A DNA stretch of 64,000 nucleotides from Massospora cicadina. Taxonomy: Eukaryota; Entomophthoromycota; Entomophthoromycetes; Entomophthorales; Entomophthoraceae. The notes under the pieces were generated by a model, which saw only the letters and a list, made by a program, of their open reading frames with translations, did no database searches and was not told the DNA's origin. The position numbers were made by a program, and so were the translations under genes. Shown here piece by piece: positions 11,933 to 22,875 of the stretch (positions are counted from its first letter, which is position 1; each line of letters starts with the position of its first letter). The stretch spans positions 21,301-85,300 of the forward strand of contig JAKSZP010012222.1 in assembly GCA_022478985.1 (NCBI GenBank). Direction: 5' to 3'.

Positions 11933-12632
11933 TGTGAGATTATCAAACTAGATTCAGTCTTGAATTGAATAGGTTGCAAAAGTGATTGCAAAGAGAAAGA
12001 AAAGTTCTACAAACATTTTTTATAATAAGGATAAAAAACACTGGTAATCAAAAAAACTGGGGTTTATATGTTTTATTAGTGTTGTGCAGGGGGAGAGAAA
12101 AGAACCCTCTTGATATTTTATTATTCAGTATCAAGCTGTATCAAGGGTCAAAGGGATTTTGATGGTAAGTTTGGAATAGATTAGTATAGTCAAAATTAGG
12201 AAAATATATGAATTTGTCCTATTGAAGCTCAGAAAACTTGTTTCACTTTGGATGAACAACAGATGGGGAATAATTTTTAGGCAAGACATACACTTGGGCC
12301 AAAAATTTAATATATTTCAGTTAATCCCCATTAGCTAAGATTATTAAACCGTTGGGGACCTCTTCCATGCATATAAAAGGGATTGGACCCTGCTTAGGTG
12401 TTTGCTTTGAAATAGATGTAACTGGGGGAGAAGCTTCCAATGGACTCCCCATGTTCCTTTGCGTGGTCAGGGCAATTTAGCTGCCCAACCACATGCTATT
12501 TGCCCATATAGTTCTCATATAAGTGTTACCCCAATTTGTGGTATCCACCTTGAACAGGATAAGTGGGCCAATAAAATTATTGTTATTAATAAATTGCTCT
12601 TATTATCATTGCACACTTTTAAATGTTCAACA
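11933..12632 (-). repeat. Gyp-2 3' LTR (related to Gyp-6 LTR)
   Basis: Shares with the Gyp-6 LTR GGTTTATATGTTTTATTAG (12059), a plus-strand TATAAAAGG (12372), CCAATGGACTCCCC (12437), GGGCAATTTAGCTGCC (12469), GTGTTACCCCAATT (12524) and the end GTTCAACA. The right edge is followed by TTTCCCCTTTT, which on the minus strand is a polypurine tract (AAAAGGGGAAA) next to TGTTGAAC. That is the expected 3' LTR junction. The left edge at TGTGAG is approximate, next to the LINE-1 5' end. Confidence 0.75.
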
Positions 12633-12645
12633 TTTCCCCTTTTGG

Positions 12646-15425
12646 GAAATTTCGAACCAAAGCATTCTTTTTCTGAAGTTGGGAGGGAAAACGTCAAACA
12701 TAAGGAAGAGTCTGAAGGAGATGTTACTTGATTTCTTGAAGTGCCTTCAAGGATTAAAACAAGCTTCAGTCTAGCGTTGGAGGCAATACTCAACTTGGAT
12801 GTGATAAACTAAACTAGAACAATAGACTTCATAGTATTACCAACCTATCAAACTAAATTAATAATTTATCACAAAGCACATATAGAACTTATGCAGTAGA
12901 ATGGAGAGATAAAGCGAGCCACATAGTCAAAAACCTGCATTTGTTATTCAATGAGTATCCAGCTCTAAAAAATCTAGAAGATAGCTGGCAATATTTTATC
13001 CCATCTGTTATATGTTCTACTTTACTGTATTATTTGACTATAGATATAAATTTTGAAGTGCCATATTCCTGAATGAGATGGTCATATTTATTTTGATAAT
13101 ATATTAAAAAAGATTTTAGGTCATTTTGTTTTACAAAAGCTATGTATCCCCAAAATAAAGCCTTTCAAATATGCATGACTGCTTATTAGTGAACTTATTA
13201 GTTTCAAAGATTTTGAAACAAGAAGAATATTGTTATTAAACTTCATGCAGCGTCATTTGATTAGGAGTAAGGTTAACATAAAAGATGACTAATCAATTAT
13301 TCTCAACATCTCCCCCATCATGAGTAGTGTACATCTTAAGGTTTGTAGTATGTTCTTTCTCTGCTACTACAGCTCCCTCCAGTGTGGATCACTTGTGTAT
13401 CTTGGTGTCCCTTTATGCACTATGTACACAGAATATTAGTTGGCCTAATTCAAGCTCTCTGATTGATCTGGATTATTATATAGTGAATATACGCTGTCAC
13501 GGCCTGGTATAATGGAGGTCTAGTTTCCATCTGATAGATTACTTGACTGTGTTCCTGAGGCAAGTGATATATAAAGTAGAGGAGCTAGATGGGTAAGGTA
13601 CAGCAATCATGTAGCAAAAGAATAATAAAGACTAGAGTGGAAATTACTGCCTCTGCTATACTGAGAGTTTTGATATCAACTATTCCAGCTTTGGCATGAG
13701 GATGACAAACTACCACAATAATAGGTTAAGGCTCACTATGTACAGCTGAAGGAGGGATATATTGTGACCAAGTATCCTGTTGACCCTCCATATGGGATAT
13801 GCTGTAGGTGGAATATTGGCTTCCAGAGGCCTCTTAAAACTTAAGATAATAGAATTTAAAGATGGTAAGTTTAAGTAATCTCATTTACTATAGTAATTTA
13901 TTGTTGTAGAAAGGATAAAAAACTTCTTGACTTAAATTTTCGCTTCTCTTCTTAATTCTCCTTTTCCCTTTATAAAAATCTTTATAAGTTTTTAAAAAAT
14001 TCATTCTTTTGATTGTCACATTATCTCCAATTTTCAGAGAATGAGTTTATTTCCTTCATAATTACTGATTTTCCTTCTTCCAATGATTGCTTTACTTCCA
14101 ATTTTATTCATGAGTTGTAAATCTCCTAAAATATAATTATCCTGCTTAATTTCCCTTCCACCATTAGTTGTGGGATTTTAATTTTGGTTTCAAAGCACAT
14201 ATCTTCAAAATTAAATTTCCATAGTTTGCCAAAATTTGATTTTCTTAATTATTTCATCCAATATTTCCTATATATGTTAAAGAGGTAAAACATACGCAGT
14301 AAACTTCTTGATCCATGGTATAGATTAACTATGTAAAAAAATTCTAATAAGATAATTAGACTTTGGCAATAAGAACAATCCTTTTATTATAGAGTAATAG
14401 TAACGTTCACATAGTCAAATAGCTTTAGCAAGATAAAAGAATTCTGGTTATGAAGATCATGAACTATTATGAAATATAAAAAATTATGAGGGCCAATTAG
14501 TTCTTCATATTAATGGTTTAGATGTAGAGCCTTTGTGTCTGGATACACTGTATCCCAATTCTAGATAAAATTCAATACACGGATTTATGACTTTATCACA
14601 GATTGATTTATGGAACTGAGATGTAAGTCAACATTTATATAGCACATAAAATATAAGAACATTCTTGAAAAGTTCAAGATGACCATACACGGAGTTAATT
14701 AAGTTTTTAAAGCCACTACCAAAATATGTTGTTTAGATGACCAAATCAAGGTTTGATTATGTCCTACTTCTTAAGAACATTGGAACTTTGCTGATGTATA
14801 AAATGTGGCGATAAAAGAGGTTGGAAGTCCCAAACACATGACCACTTGAAAAGCAGAATATATGATGGTGAGAATCAATAATGCAACCATTAATGAATTT
14901 GTTGAGCAATTTTACTTTACTAAGGTAGTGCTTGTTGAGCGCAAGTCAAGTAATCAACGGGCATATGTACAATTCCATTCAGGGCCTCTGTTAAACCTAC
15001 ATGATTTAGAAACCTCAGTTCAAGGATGTGGTAACTTCCACAGAACGTTGTACAGAGTGCTGTAGAATAGTTTGAGATCCCATATAAGTTCTCAAAATAA
15101 TGAATCTCTTAGGCAAATATAACTTCTGATAAGCTAAAATCACTTTGGCAAAGGAAATTTCTTTAATAAAATATAAGAAAAGGGTATCTATAGGGAATTT
15201 TCTATCCAAGGAACATAGATAATAACAGGATAAATCATGATTGTTAAAAATCAAAATGAGTACCGTGCATACAATGATTACAATGAGTATATTTGTGCCC
15301 ATTTATGAGGAAGGTTAAAATAAAGGGTATAATTCTTTGCGTGACAATTCTGGAATAGGAAAGAACTCAGAGAAGGGTGAATTGTTAATGCTTTTAAGAT
15401 AAAGACAAGTAACATTAATATTTTT
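12646..15425. other. AT-rich degraded interior of Gyp-2 (3' side), no gene supported
   Basis: About 2.8 kb between the Gyp-2 3' LTR and the Gyp-3 insertion. Only short open stretches occur. One feature stands out near 13311. Read on the minus strand, GATGGGGGAGA is followed by TGTTGAGAATAATT, which looks like a polypurine tract joined to an LTR start. A further LTR element, perhaps Copia-type, may be buried here. I could not find its partner LTR or coding domains. Confidence 0.4.
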
Positions 15426-15430
15426 CTGAC

Positions 15431-15902
15431 TATCAGGATTTTAGACATAAAACAAATCAAGATTCCTATTTTCAAATCAAGCTGCAGTAAATTGAAATTC
15501 AAACCTATTTTGAATGGAGCCATATCTCAAGGCGCTGAACCCAAATTCAATTTAAAATTTGCATTCATTTGAGATTTGATGGAGAACACTTCAGGAATCT
15601 CATCCCTGCTTCTAGAATCGCATGAGGCGTGGGCTCCTCTGCTTTGGTTATGGATATCAAAAAGTACAATGAGGGTGCCACCCAGGCAGTTAATCCAGAA
15701 GGCTATGCTAGATCCTGAGTGGATGGGGCCACAAAGATCCAAAAGGCACCTGTCCCTACACACCATAAAGATATTGACACAATTTAATCTATTAATCTAG
15801 CCTTATTTAGTCTATCCTTAATTTTTCTAATTTCTTCACGAATTTTCAGCTTTTATCCACCTTTTAATCTCAGTGACAGTCTAGAGAACTGTAACGTTGA
15901 CA
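15431..15902 (+). repeat. Gyp-3 5' LTR
   Basis: A 472 bp direct repeat of 50658-51125. Shared blocks include GAATGGAGCC, GCGCTGAACCCAA, ACTTCAGGAATCTC, GAGTGGATGGGGCCACAAAG and CAGTGACAGTCTAGA, ending GTTGACA. The first base pair is TA where the 3' copy has TG. The left flank CTGAC matches the right flank of the 3' LTR. Confidence 0.9.
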
Positions 15903-15907
15903 AAACG

Positions 15908-15923
15908 TAGTGCTCAATACAGG
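15908..15923 (+). promoter_or_regulatory. Gyp-3 primer binding site
   Basis: TAGTGCTCAATACAGG lies 5 bases after the 5' LTR. It matches, with two changes, the motif TGGTGCTCACTACAGG found at the same place in Gyp-5 and Gyp-6. A PBS anneals to the 3' end of a host tRNA to prime minus-strand synthesis. I could not name the tRNA. Confidence 0.7.
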
Positions 15924-16177
15924 TGGTTCTGAGCTGTCCTAAGTGAAAATGTCTATCATGAACAATGGAGAATACTACAAGTCCTGAAGATCAATTTTTG
16001 ATTGGTCAAAGCACTTTACTTGATAAAATAGTACCTCTATGTATTAATTGCTGCTCAAGCACCCCAAAATTGTTTAGACTTCTAGGCCAATTTTTAGTTC
16101 TCCCTGCCCTCCATTGATGAAAGTCAGTATCAACTTTTAGTATGAGAACCTTAACAATATTGTCCAACAATTGAGAA

Positions 16178-18060
16178 ATGACATCTACTCCGTGGATAAC
16201 TCCTCCAGCCGCTCCTGCGCCTCTTCCATACCCTCTACCATGTGGGACCTCTATGCCTCAGCCCAGCTGGCAGCAGGAGAACATACTCTGGGGCCTGAAC
16301 GCTACCTTTGCAACTTTATCCACCTGCTATTCATCACACACTCAAGCTAGTTGGGTTGCACCATCATATAGTCTCCTGACTTTTAAGGCTCACCCAGGCC
16401 GTACACTCCCACATGTTAATTTCTGAAACGTGGCCTCCTACTTTGTCCATGACAACTGTGAGGCTATCATCAATAACCATCGCATGATAATTGAGGCAAG
16501 ACCAAATTGCAGTGTTGGATAGTGGGATCTCTAGTTATCTCAAGGACTATCTGCGTCCAAGCGTCCAACTCCTTGAGGCAATTTGGAATTAGCGCCTAAA
16601 CCAAGTTGAGGATCTGGTACAGAACCTGCATCAACGCTATCAGGAGCTGGCCTCTCGTGACTACCCTCTGATAGTGAAGGTCCTGTAGCCTAGGTGACCC
16701 AAAGGCTCTAAAGGGCGTGAGGGACCTAAAGGTCCCTGTGGACCTCCAGGACCCTCAGGTCCCAAAGTGCCCACTCCCAAAGGCCCTGATGACCCATGGC
16801 TAATGCATGTGATAGCATCCTTGACTGCCTTATGCAATCATATCTGGAATGTAACTCAGGAGTGCAAACTCCAAGTGGACGGAAACCCCTCAACCCTAGG
16901 GTCTCCATTGAGGCACTGTCAGAAAAATTGGACTACTTCAACGCTTTTAGCAAGCTTATCAATAGTCACATCACTTAGCTTTAACAAACTTTTTGAGGGT
17001 TTGAAACCAATTTGACCACCCTCAAGATCCAACTTTGCTTTCAGGGCGCTGACATTCAATCCCTATATAAGAAGTTTACAAATAAGGATTCCGTTTTCTC
17101 CCTTAACCAAAAATGAGATGATATTCAAGAGGACCTTGAGGGCCTATGACAATGAATAGAACTGCAGGACCCCCACAACTATGCAGAGACTGATTTCTCT
17201 GAGCTGGCGCCAATCCTTGACATTAACACTCTCTCCACTCCTTTTGCAACAATTTTTTACTTAGTTTAAAAGAAAGGTTCACCCAAAGCCAGTAATGCAT
17301 TGCCTTTTTCCTGTACACATATGAGAGTTCCATGAAGGAGGCCACTGGCCGGCAGAAGGTGAGAATACCCACTACTGCCTCAACAGCACTGCCCAGAGGA
17401 ACATGACCCCCATTTGAAGGAGTGAAACACCTGGGAACAGGGCCATATGGCCTTAATCTAAGAATTTGGCAGTATACAGATCCTGCTAACCAAAAACAAA
17501 CGTTCATGGGTATTCGCCTGAATAAAAGAAAAATTCTCATGGAGTTTGAGAGCCGTTAGTATGCCAAAGCAATACCCTTAGACACTATCAATCATATCAC
17601 CTTAGATGACATTATTGCCGCTGTCATCTCCTCATTAGAATCCTACCCTGTGGTTCAAATGCATATGATTTGACAAAAGAATTGGATTACCTGCATCCAG
17701 GAAATTAAGGAAGCACTTGACGAGATCCCTGCATCGACTCTACAATCTAAGGATAACTCTTTGGGTCCCTCTAACCATCCTTGAGTCCATATGGTAGAAA
17801 CCAGAATAATTCTCAACATCAATGTAATTACGGTAATGGTTTCACACTTAGCGCAAGACCTTTTAGAAAATGACTTGCTGAAAAGTGGAAAAAGGGCCGT
17901 CATCATGAAGGTTATGCGATTTATGCTGACATTCCTACCATGTCTTAAGAATCCTTTACAACCTTAAACTAACCTGGAACTATCATATCTGAAGAAAAAT
18001 TTCAGGTTCTATCAATAATAAAAGATTGTTACTGCTTACTCTTCTTCCAATAAACCTCCA
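16178..18060 (+). pseudogene. Gyp-3 gag remnant with collagen-like tract
   Basis: Plus-strand coding sequence in several frames. The start has a Pro-rich stretch (TPPAAPAPLPYPLP). Near 16690-16800 one frame shows Gly-X-Y triplets (PKGSKGREGPKGPCGPPGPS), then a helical region (SIEALSEKLDYFNAF, about 16900). Near 17880-17930 is a basic segment (KWKKGRHHEGYA). No zinc knuckle is clear. The gag call rests on position between the PBS and pol and on the matching LTR pair. Heavily broken. Confidence 0.6.
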
Positions 18061-18079
18061 TATCTTTCACTTTAGTGGC

Positions 18080-18529
18080 TGTTATATTTTGATGGTTGAC
18101 TTGAAAATAAACCCTTTGAGAAACCACCAATTCTGATAGATTACTCTTTTTGATGGATCCTTTGAGCAATACTGATTAATCTGCATTAACTTTTAAATCA
18201 GATTCACCTTAAAGCTACATTTATTGCATCTAAACAGTCCAATTATTGTAGCTGATAGTAGCTATGATATAATAGATTTATGTTCAATCATCTGACCCAC
18301 TTGATTAGATCAAGTAAATTTATGGCTTAAACTTAATTGCACCTTATAATTTAATTCAATTACAATTAATGAGTATTGGATTCTGTATAAGTTAATCTTT
18401 GTAATTGGCACAATAGTACTTGTACATGGATGCCAGATTAGGGAGTAACTAGTACTATTAAGAGGCCTGCTGCGTCCTGATTAGAGGTGCATTATCATCC
18501 AAGTCCCATATCTTCTAAATTTAAATTTC
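18080..18529 (+). repeat. Gyp-4 5' LTR, first half
   Basis: Begins TGTTATATTTTGATGGTTGA and aligns with 46097-46520. Shared blocks are GATGGATCCTTTGA, AATCAGATTCACCT, AATTATTGTAGCT and AGCTATGATATAAT. It breaks off at AAATTTAAATTT, where D-a begins. The second half resumes at 31901. Confidence 0.88.
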
Positions 18530-18589
18530 TAATTTTATTAGAGGAATGATGATCATGAGATGAACAGTACCAATACTCAAAGAGAAAAC

Positions 18590-19236
18590 AAAAAAAACTG
18601 ATTAAATGGAAAAAAGGAACAAAATAAACCTCCAAGTAGGCAGGGAGTGGAGGACTGCTGACCAACCATGGCTAAATGGGGAGGGAGGGACATGTGGTGC
18701 ATCCGCATGCACATCAACCAAATCTGGAGAAGCAGATTTGTAAAGTGGATTATGCAAAAGCAATAGCGTTAGGGTATCACATGGTGGTGGTCAAGGTTTA
18801 GTACAAAAAGATTAAGATGTGCATTATTGATCTTGACGATTGCTTAAACTAATTCAGCCATATAATATTCAGCCTGAAGGCGGGCATTAGGAAGTAGGGA
18901 AAACTGGCTACCTTTTGCCTGGTAATAGCAGTTTTTGGGTAAAAGGTCAATATTCAACAACAAGAGCAGCTGAGGCTTTAGAAACTTCTAAAGTGTTGAT
19001 TTCATCCCGCGCACTTTCTAATAAATCAGGGGGATGTTAAATACAGTTAGGTTTTTGTGGAATTCTTCAATAGACTTTGCTACTGTGATACAGAGTTGGT
19101 GACAATGGGGGATGCCACCGCCGCTAAGGCAATCTGGTGGTCACTTTGGAAGGGGATAGCATTGGGTTTTTTGGCATAACGTCTGGGTGAGATAGTTTTA
19201 TCAAAATCTGAGGGGAAAAATTCTTCCCAGTCATAC
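18590..19236 (-). pseudogene. D-a ORF1-like gene, C-terminal part
   Basis: Minus-strand reading near 19230-19110 gives pieces such as EEFFPSDFDKT and PFQSDHQ. They match PFQSDHQLTLAAVASP of D-b and the corresponding part of D-d. Downstream reading is frame-broken to the 3' tail. This is the part of the D protein that lies after the knuckle. Confidence 0.65.
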
Positions 19237-20381
19237 TGTAAAAATTTACTCTAGGTTGATTATTGGCCATCAAACCAGTAACCTTTTTACTGCACAGTTT
19301 CGATTTCCTCATGCACTATATCGCGTTGAATAGAATAAATTAATTGTTAGTAATATGGAGACTATTACCTGTAGTTGAGATTGAACTATTATTCGCCCAA
19401 CTCTCAGCCAGTATTTTCAATTAAATACTCTGTAAGTCATACTCATAGGGATTCGTTCCCTATACTCTTGTCCACCCAATCTTTGTTAAGATACCTCAAT
19501 GACAGTCTCTCTCAGCCCAACACACAGTCGGCAGCTATCCCTGATTGTGGTCCCTTATTCACTAGATTCCCTCTCCAATTATTACTCTTCTCTATGATAG
19601 TCTTCCTATTATTGCCTTCTGCAATAATATCCTTGAGATAGAATGACACAATAGAATCTGGTAGTCTAACAAAACACTGAATTGATATTATAACTGTAGG
19701 TAAGGCTTTTCTAATTAATGTTTTTTACAAAATACTGTTTTTATTATAGTAAATCCTAGATATTTATATAGTAGGGGATTCGGCTGTCTAACCCTCAGTT
19801 GACACCTCTTCAATGAAATAGCAGCCATTGCCATAGAATCACCCATCTTCGTCTCAGCAGAAGTTGTCTTCTACATCCTGGCTAAGATTCCATTGTTAGA
19901 CATCCTTAATACTTAAAGCGAAAAAAGTTGGAAAATGTGCTCCTAACGTTTTCTCTCAATCTAAGCAAACCAACCATAACTGGTAGCGACCTGCTTAGGT
20001 AATGGGAATTATTACCCATTATGGCATATAACTTCACCAACCAATCGATTCACTAGTTACAGGTGGCATCACTCACCTCACAACTCGCTATTCATTCCCA
20101 ATCAGTCAGTGATGAAACCCGACCAATCCCAAATTGGTACACCTGATAGTTAATCACTATCAGATGACCCCATTTCATTGGCAACTCCACCTGATGAGAT
20201 CTTAAGTATTCATATGGATTTATCACAGATGGTATGACCAGGTGAATATATCAAAAATCCTCAAACATAGTTCTTCCAAAACTTGGGTCAACCAATTTCT
20301 GATTCACTTCTCCTCTGGGAATTTTCCCCCAGCAATACCAGGTAATCTAGCAGGTTGGGAATATGGGCAAAAATCCCAACA
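19237..20381 (-). repeat. Gyp-5 3' LTR
   Basis: Starts TG on the plus strand (TGTAAAAATTT) and ends CCCAACA, so in sense it is TGTTGGG...TTTACA. A minus-strand TATATAAATA box is at about 19770. A small MSNNGILA ORF like that of the Gyp-1 LTR starts at 19903 on the minus strand but has an internal stop. The adjoining plus-strand CATTCCTCCTCTTG is the polypurine tract in sense. Confidence 0.92.
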
Positions 20382-20870
20382 CATTCCTCCTCTTGCCTAG
20401 ATTTCCAGCGAGAAAAGGACCAGGGCATGAGAACACCGCTTTGGACACTTGGTTAAATACTTCATTGGTTCAAGCGGAGTACACTCATCAATACTCAATG
20501 CTGCCCAGGACAACCTTTGGCATACAGCATTCTTCATCTTCCTCCTCGCTACCACCTTCTCAGAGCGCGGTCCCACATGACCTTCTGTCATGCCAGGATG
20601 ATCAATTTACTCGTGACAATATTAGTCCCAGGATCCAGTTTCCCCCGTCAGGGGATATAACCTACTGTCATATTCAGGATTCTTGGTCTGGCGTCCTTGT
20701 TTCTCTGATTTTCTCCTCATCTTAGACAGGAGACTCTTGTCATCAATGTTCATTTTATGGCTCAATTAGGAATAATTATTTCTTATTTGCCCTTGTTATT
20801 TTGCTCATAACCTCTTGGCATAACTCATTCTTAATTATTCACCTGGAGAGCTTATTTCATTAATTTTAAA
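20382..20870 (-). other. Gyp-5 3' untranslated segment between LTR and D-b
   Basis: Contains the polypurine tract beside the 3' LTR (20382-20395) and otherwise no recognised domain. A plus-strand open stretch here (20363-20725) partly overlaps the LTR. Its Ser-rich sequence has no family signal, so I treat it as chance. Confidence 0.5.
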
Positions 20871-20886
20871 ATTAATTTCCCTGAAA

Positions 20887-22783
20887 AAAACTTTCTTTTA
20901 CCGCTCAAAGTCACTTTTGAGCGATTTTAAATTTAAAGCTTTATTTATCCACAGCCATCTGCCCAAACCTATTCTTTGATGTCCTTGGCTCCGCCGCCTG
21001 CCACCCCAGTGTGGGGCAGCAGTGCACCCCCACCTAGCACTTTCTGCCCCGCAGGAAAGCGCGTTCAGATGGGCTCAAAAAGCCCGCTCACTGCTTCCAA
21101 CAGTTTTGTCCCCCCACGGGACTTAGCGCTTCACCTGGCGCGCGTCCACCCTTCTTGCCCCATCCTCTCACCCTCCCTCGCTCCGCCATTCGCTATTGCC
21201 TCAGAGTGGACTATGGGCGTTTGTTCCCATATGCCAATAAGGCAATTATTGAACTAGCCACTGCGGCCTTTGCGCTAGCTGGCCTTATAGACTTCCGCCC
21301 TTTTGAGGGCTACTTTGACGTTGGGTTCCAATCTGAGGAGGATGCTGAAGTGGCAGCACAAACTCCTCTATTTTTTTAAAAAACTTCATTCCCACAACCC
21401 ATACTCGCCTCCCTTCAGACACCACACTGGTGGTATCCTTTGCAAATCTCTCCTCCCACCTTCCACCCCAGGTTTTGTATGACCAGTTGGTCGTGGGGCT
21501 CATGGCTTATGGCACTCAGCCCTTCCTCATCTTTGCCTTTTCCATCTGGTGCAGAGCGCCTTGCTGCTCCTCGTGCAATAGCCACCATCATACCACACCA
21601 CCCTACCATAGCCCAACAAATCCCACCTCGCGCTAGTGTGGCTGCAGCGCCTGATCATTTCTTTTGGGCTCAGGTCAATATTGGTAGGCAGATTTGTTCC
21701 CTCTGCTTTGGCCTCGACCGTGCAAAAAAAGTGTGCCCTCAGGCTAAGTCCGCTGCTGCGGCTTCTGAGCCCCCCTCTGGAGATTAAGTATGGAGCGCTT
21801 TGCTGCCCTCTCCCACCCTCCAATCTCATTCAGTGGGCCCACATGGAAAATCAGCCCACCCAAAACCTCCAGCCTCACTCTCCCACCTAAATCTACCCCA
21901 GCCAATCAGAGCAATGCTTGGACCAATATTGGCACCCAAGCAGCTGCCCATTCACCCAATCCCACTCACCCAAATTTGAACGCCACTATTCCAGTGAACC
22001 AATATCCATGGGATCTATTGGCTGAGACTAACGAATCAGGTAATGTCCTCATTAATAAGCATACAGGTCAACCTCTCTGCCAAGAAAAATTATGGTTGGG
22101 CAAAATTTTTCCTTCCCAACTTCAATGAAACCCCTACCCCTCACCATTTTGCTTCTCCTCCCAATACAGCCCCCTTCCAAAGTGACCACCAGCTCACCTT
22201 AGCTGCGGTGGCCTCTCCTCAGTGCCCAAAACTATGCACCGCGGTGGCCCAGTCAGTGGCTCAGCTCCAGCATGGCCTTCCCACCCTCTTCTTCCCCCGA
22301 CTTCCCTGAATCTCCCTGAGTGACATCTCGAAACTATTCAATGATGCTGAATTTGCTGTTATTTATGTTGCAACGCTTGCTTCATTCAACCCCTCAACCA
22401 AAATCACCCGCCACAGTATCTCCCTTTTCACCCAACTTCCTGAAGCCCGCAAAGAAGCTGAAGTTCTCCTTGCAGCTTTTATTGAAACACTTTCCCGTCA
22501 CTATCTTGATGAGAAAGTGGAAAACTCCTACTACGCTTACCTTCACCCCCACTATGCGGATGCCCCAACGCCCTGGCTCTCTGCTCTGATCTGGTACTGT
22601 AACCAACATCCCTTGAACGAGGCAGGTCTTTTTGAAAACCAACCCCCCGACCCCTCCTCAACTCTGGCATGGTGGGTTAGCAGTTTCTGCTTCCCACCTG
22701 GTTAGTAGTTTTTGTTTTGTCATTTTGAGTGTTGTGATTCGGTACTGTCCATCCCCTGGTCGGCGTACCTTGAATAAATCGAG
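20887..22783 (+). mobile_element. D-b: complete gag-only non-LTR element, 16 bp TSD
   Basis: Flanked by ATTAATTTCCCTGAAA (20871-20886) and ATTAATTTCCCTAAAA (22784-22799), a 16 bp duplication with one transition. This defines a 1,897 bp unit. Its 3' end reads TACTGTCCATCCCCTGGTCG, then GCGTACCTTGAATAAAT, nearly the LINE-1 tail. It encodes one ORF1-like protein with a CCHC-like knuckle and no endonuclease or RT. The long TSD and shared tail indicate target-primed insertion by LINE machinery acting in trans. GC content is visibly higher than in the surroundings, so it looks younger. Confidence 0.92.
20979..22700 (+). pseudogene. D-b ORF1-like gene
   Basis: The ATG at 20979 begins MSLAPPPATPVWGSSAPPP (Pro-rich). 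A frameshift near 21160 leads to VDYGRLFPYANKAIIELATA and FRPFEGYFDVGFQSEEDAEV. These align with CGWLDLGFESKEAADEAV of LINE-1 ORF1. Next, VLYDQLVVGLMAYG matches ILEQHLKDGLAIYGE. Then FFWAQVNIGRQICSLCFGLD and KKVCP form a knuckle in which the His is replaced by Asp. A C-terminal extension of about 280 codons, absent from LINE-1, has LLAAFIETLSRHYLDEK and ENQPPDPSSTLAWW. Frameshifts near 21160, 21375 and 21490, and stops later. Confidence 0.82.
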
Positions 22784-22837
22784 ATTAATTTCCCTAAAAT
22801 TGGAGCTTAATAATTATAGAGTGCATAATGTCAACTT

Positions 22838-22846
22838 CTATATAAG
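22838..22846 (+). promoter_or_regulatory. TATA-like box of unit U
   Basis: CTATATAAG lies 30-38 bases upstream of the ATG at 22876, with a pyrimidine-rich CCCCCCTCTC in between, as in many fungal promoters. Evidence is by motif only. Confidence 0.4.
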
Positions 22847-22875
22847 TCCGACATCCCCCCTCTCATCCAGCTCAT

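Noticed and set aside
16726..16908. Minus-strand open stretch opposite the collagen-like tract
   Set aside because: The repetitive Gly/Pro codons of the plus strand leave few stops on the other strand. No independent signal.
19986..20010. TGGTAGCGACCTGC in the Gyp-5 LTR, resembling an initiator-tRNA primer site
   Set aside because: It lies in the middle of the LTR on the non-coding strand. The real PBS is at 29543-29559.
20363..20725. Plus-strand 120-codon open stretch at the Gyp-5 3' LTR edge
   Set aside because: It starts inside the LTR and crosses the polypurine tract. It has Ser-rich composition and no motif, and is not coding in the element's orientation.
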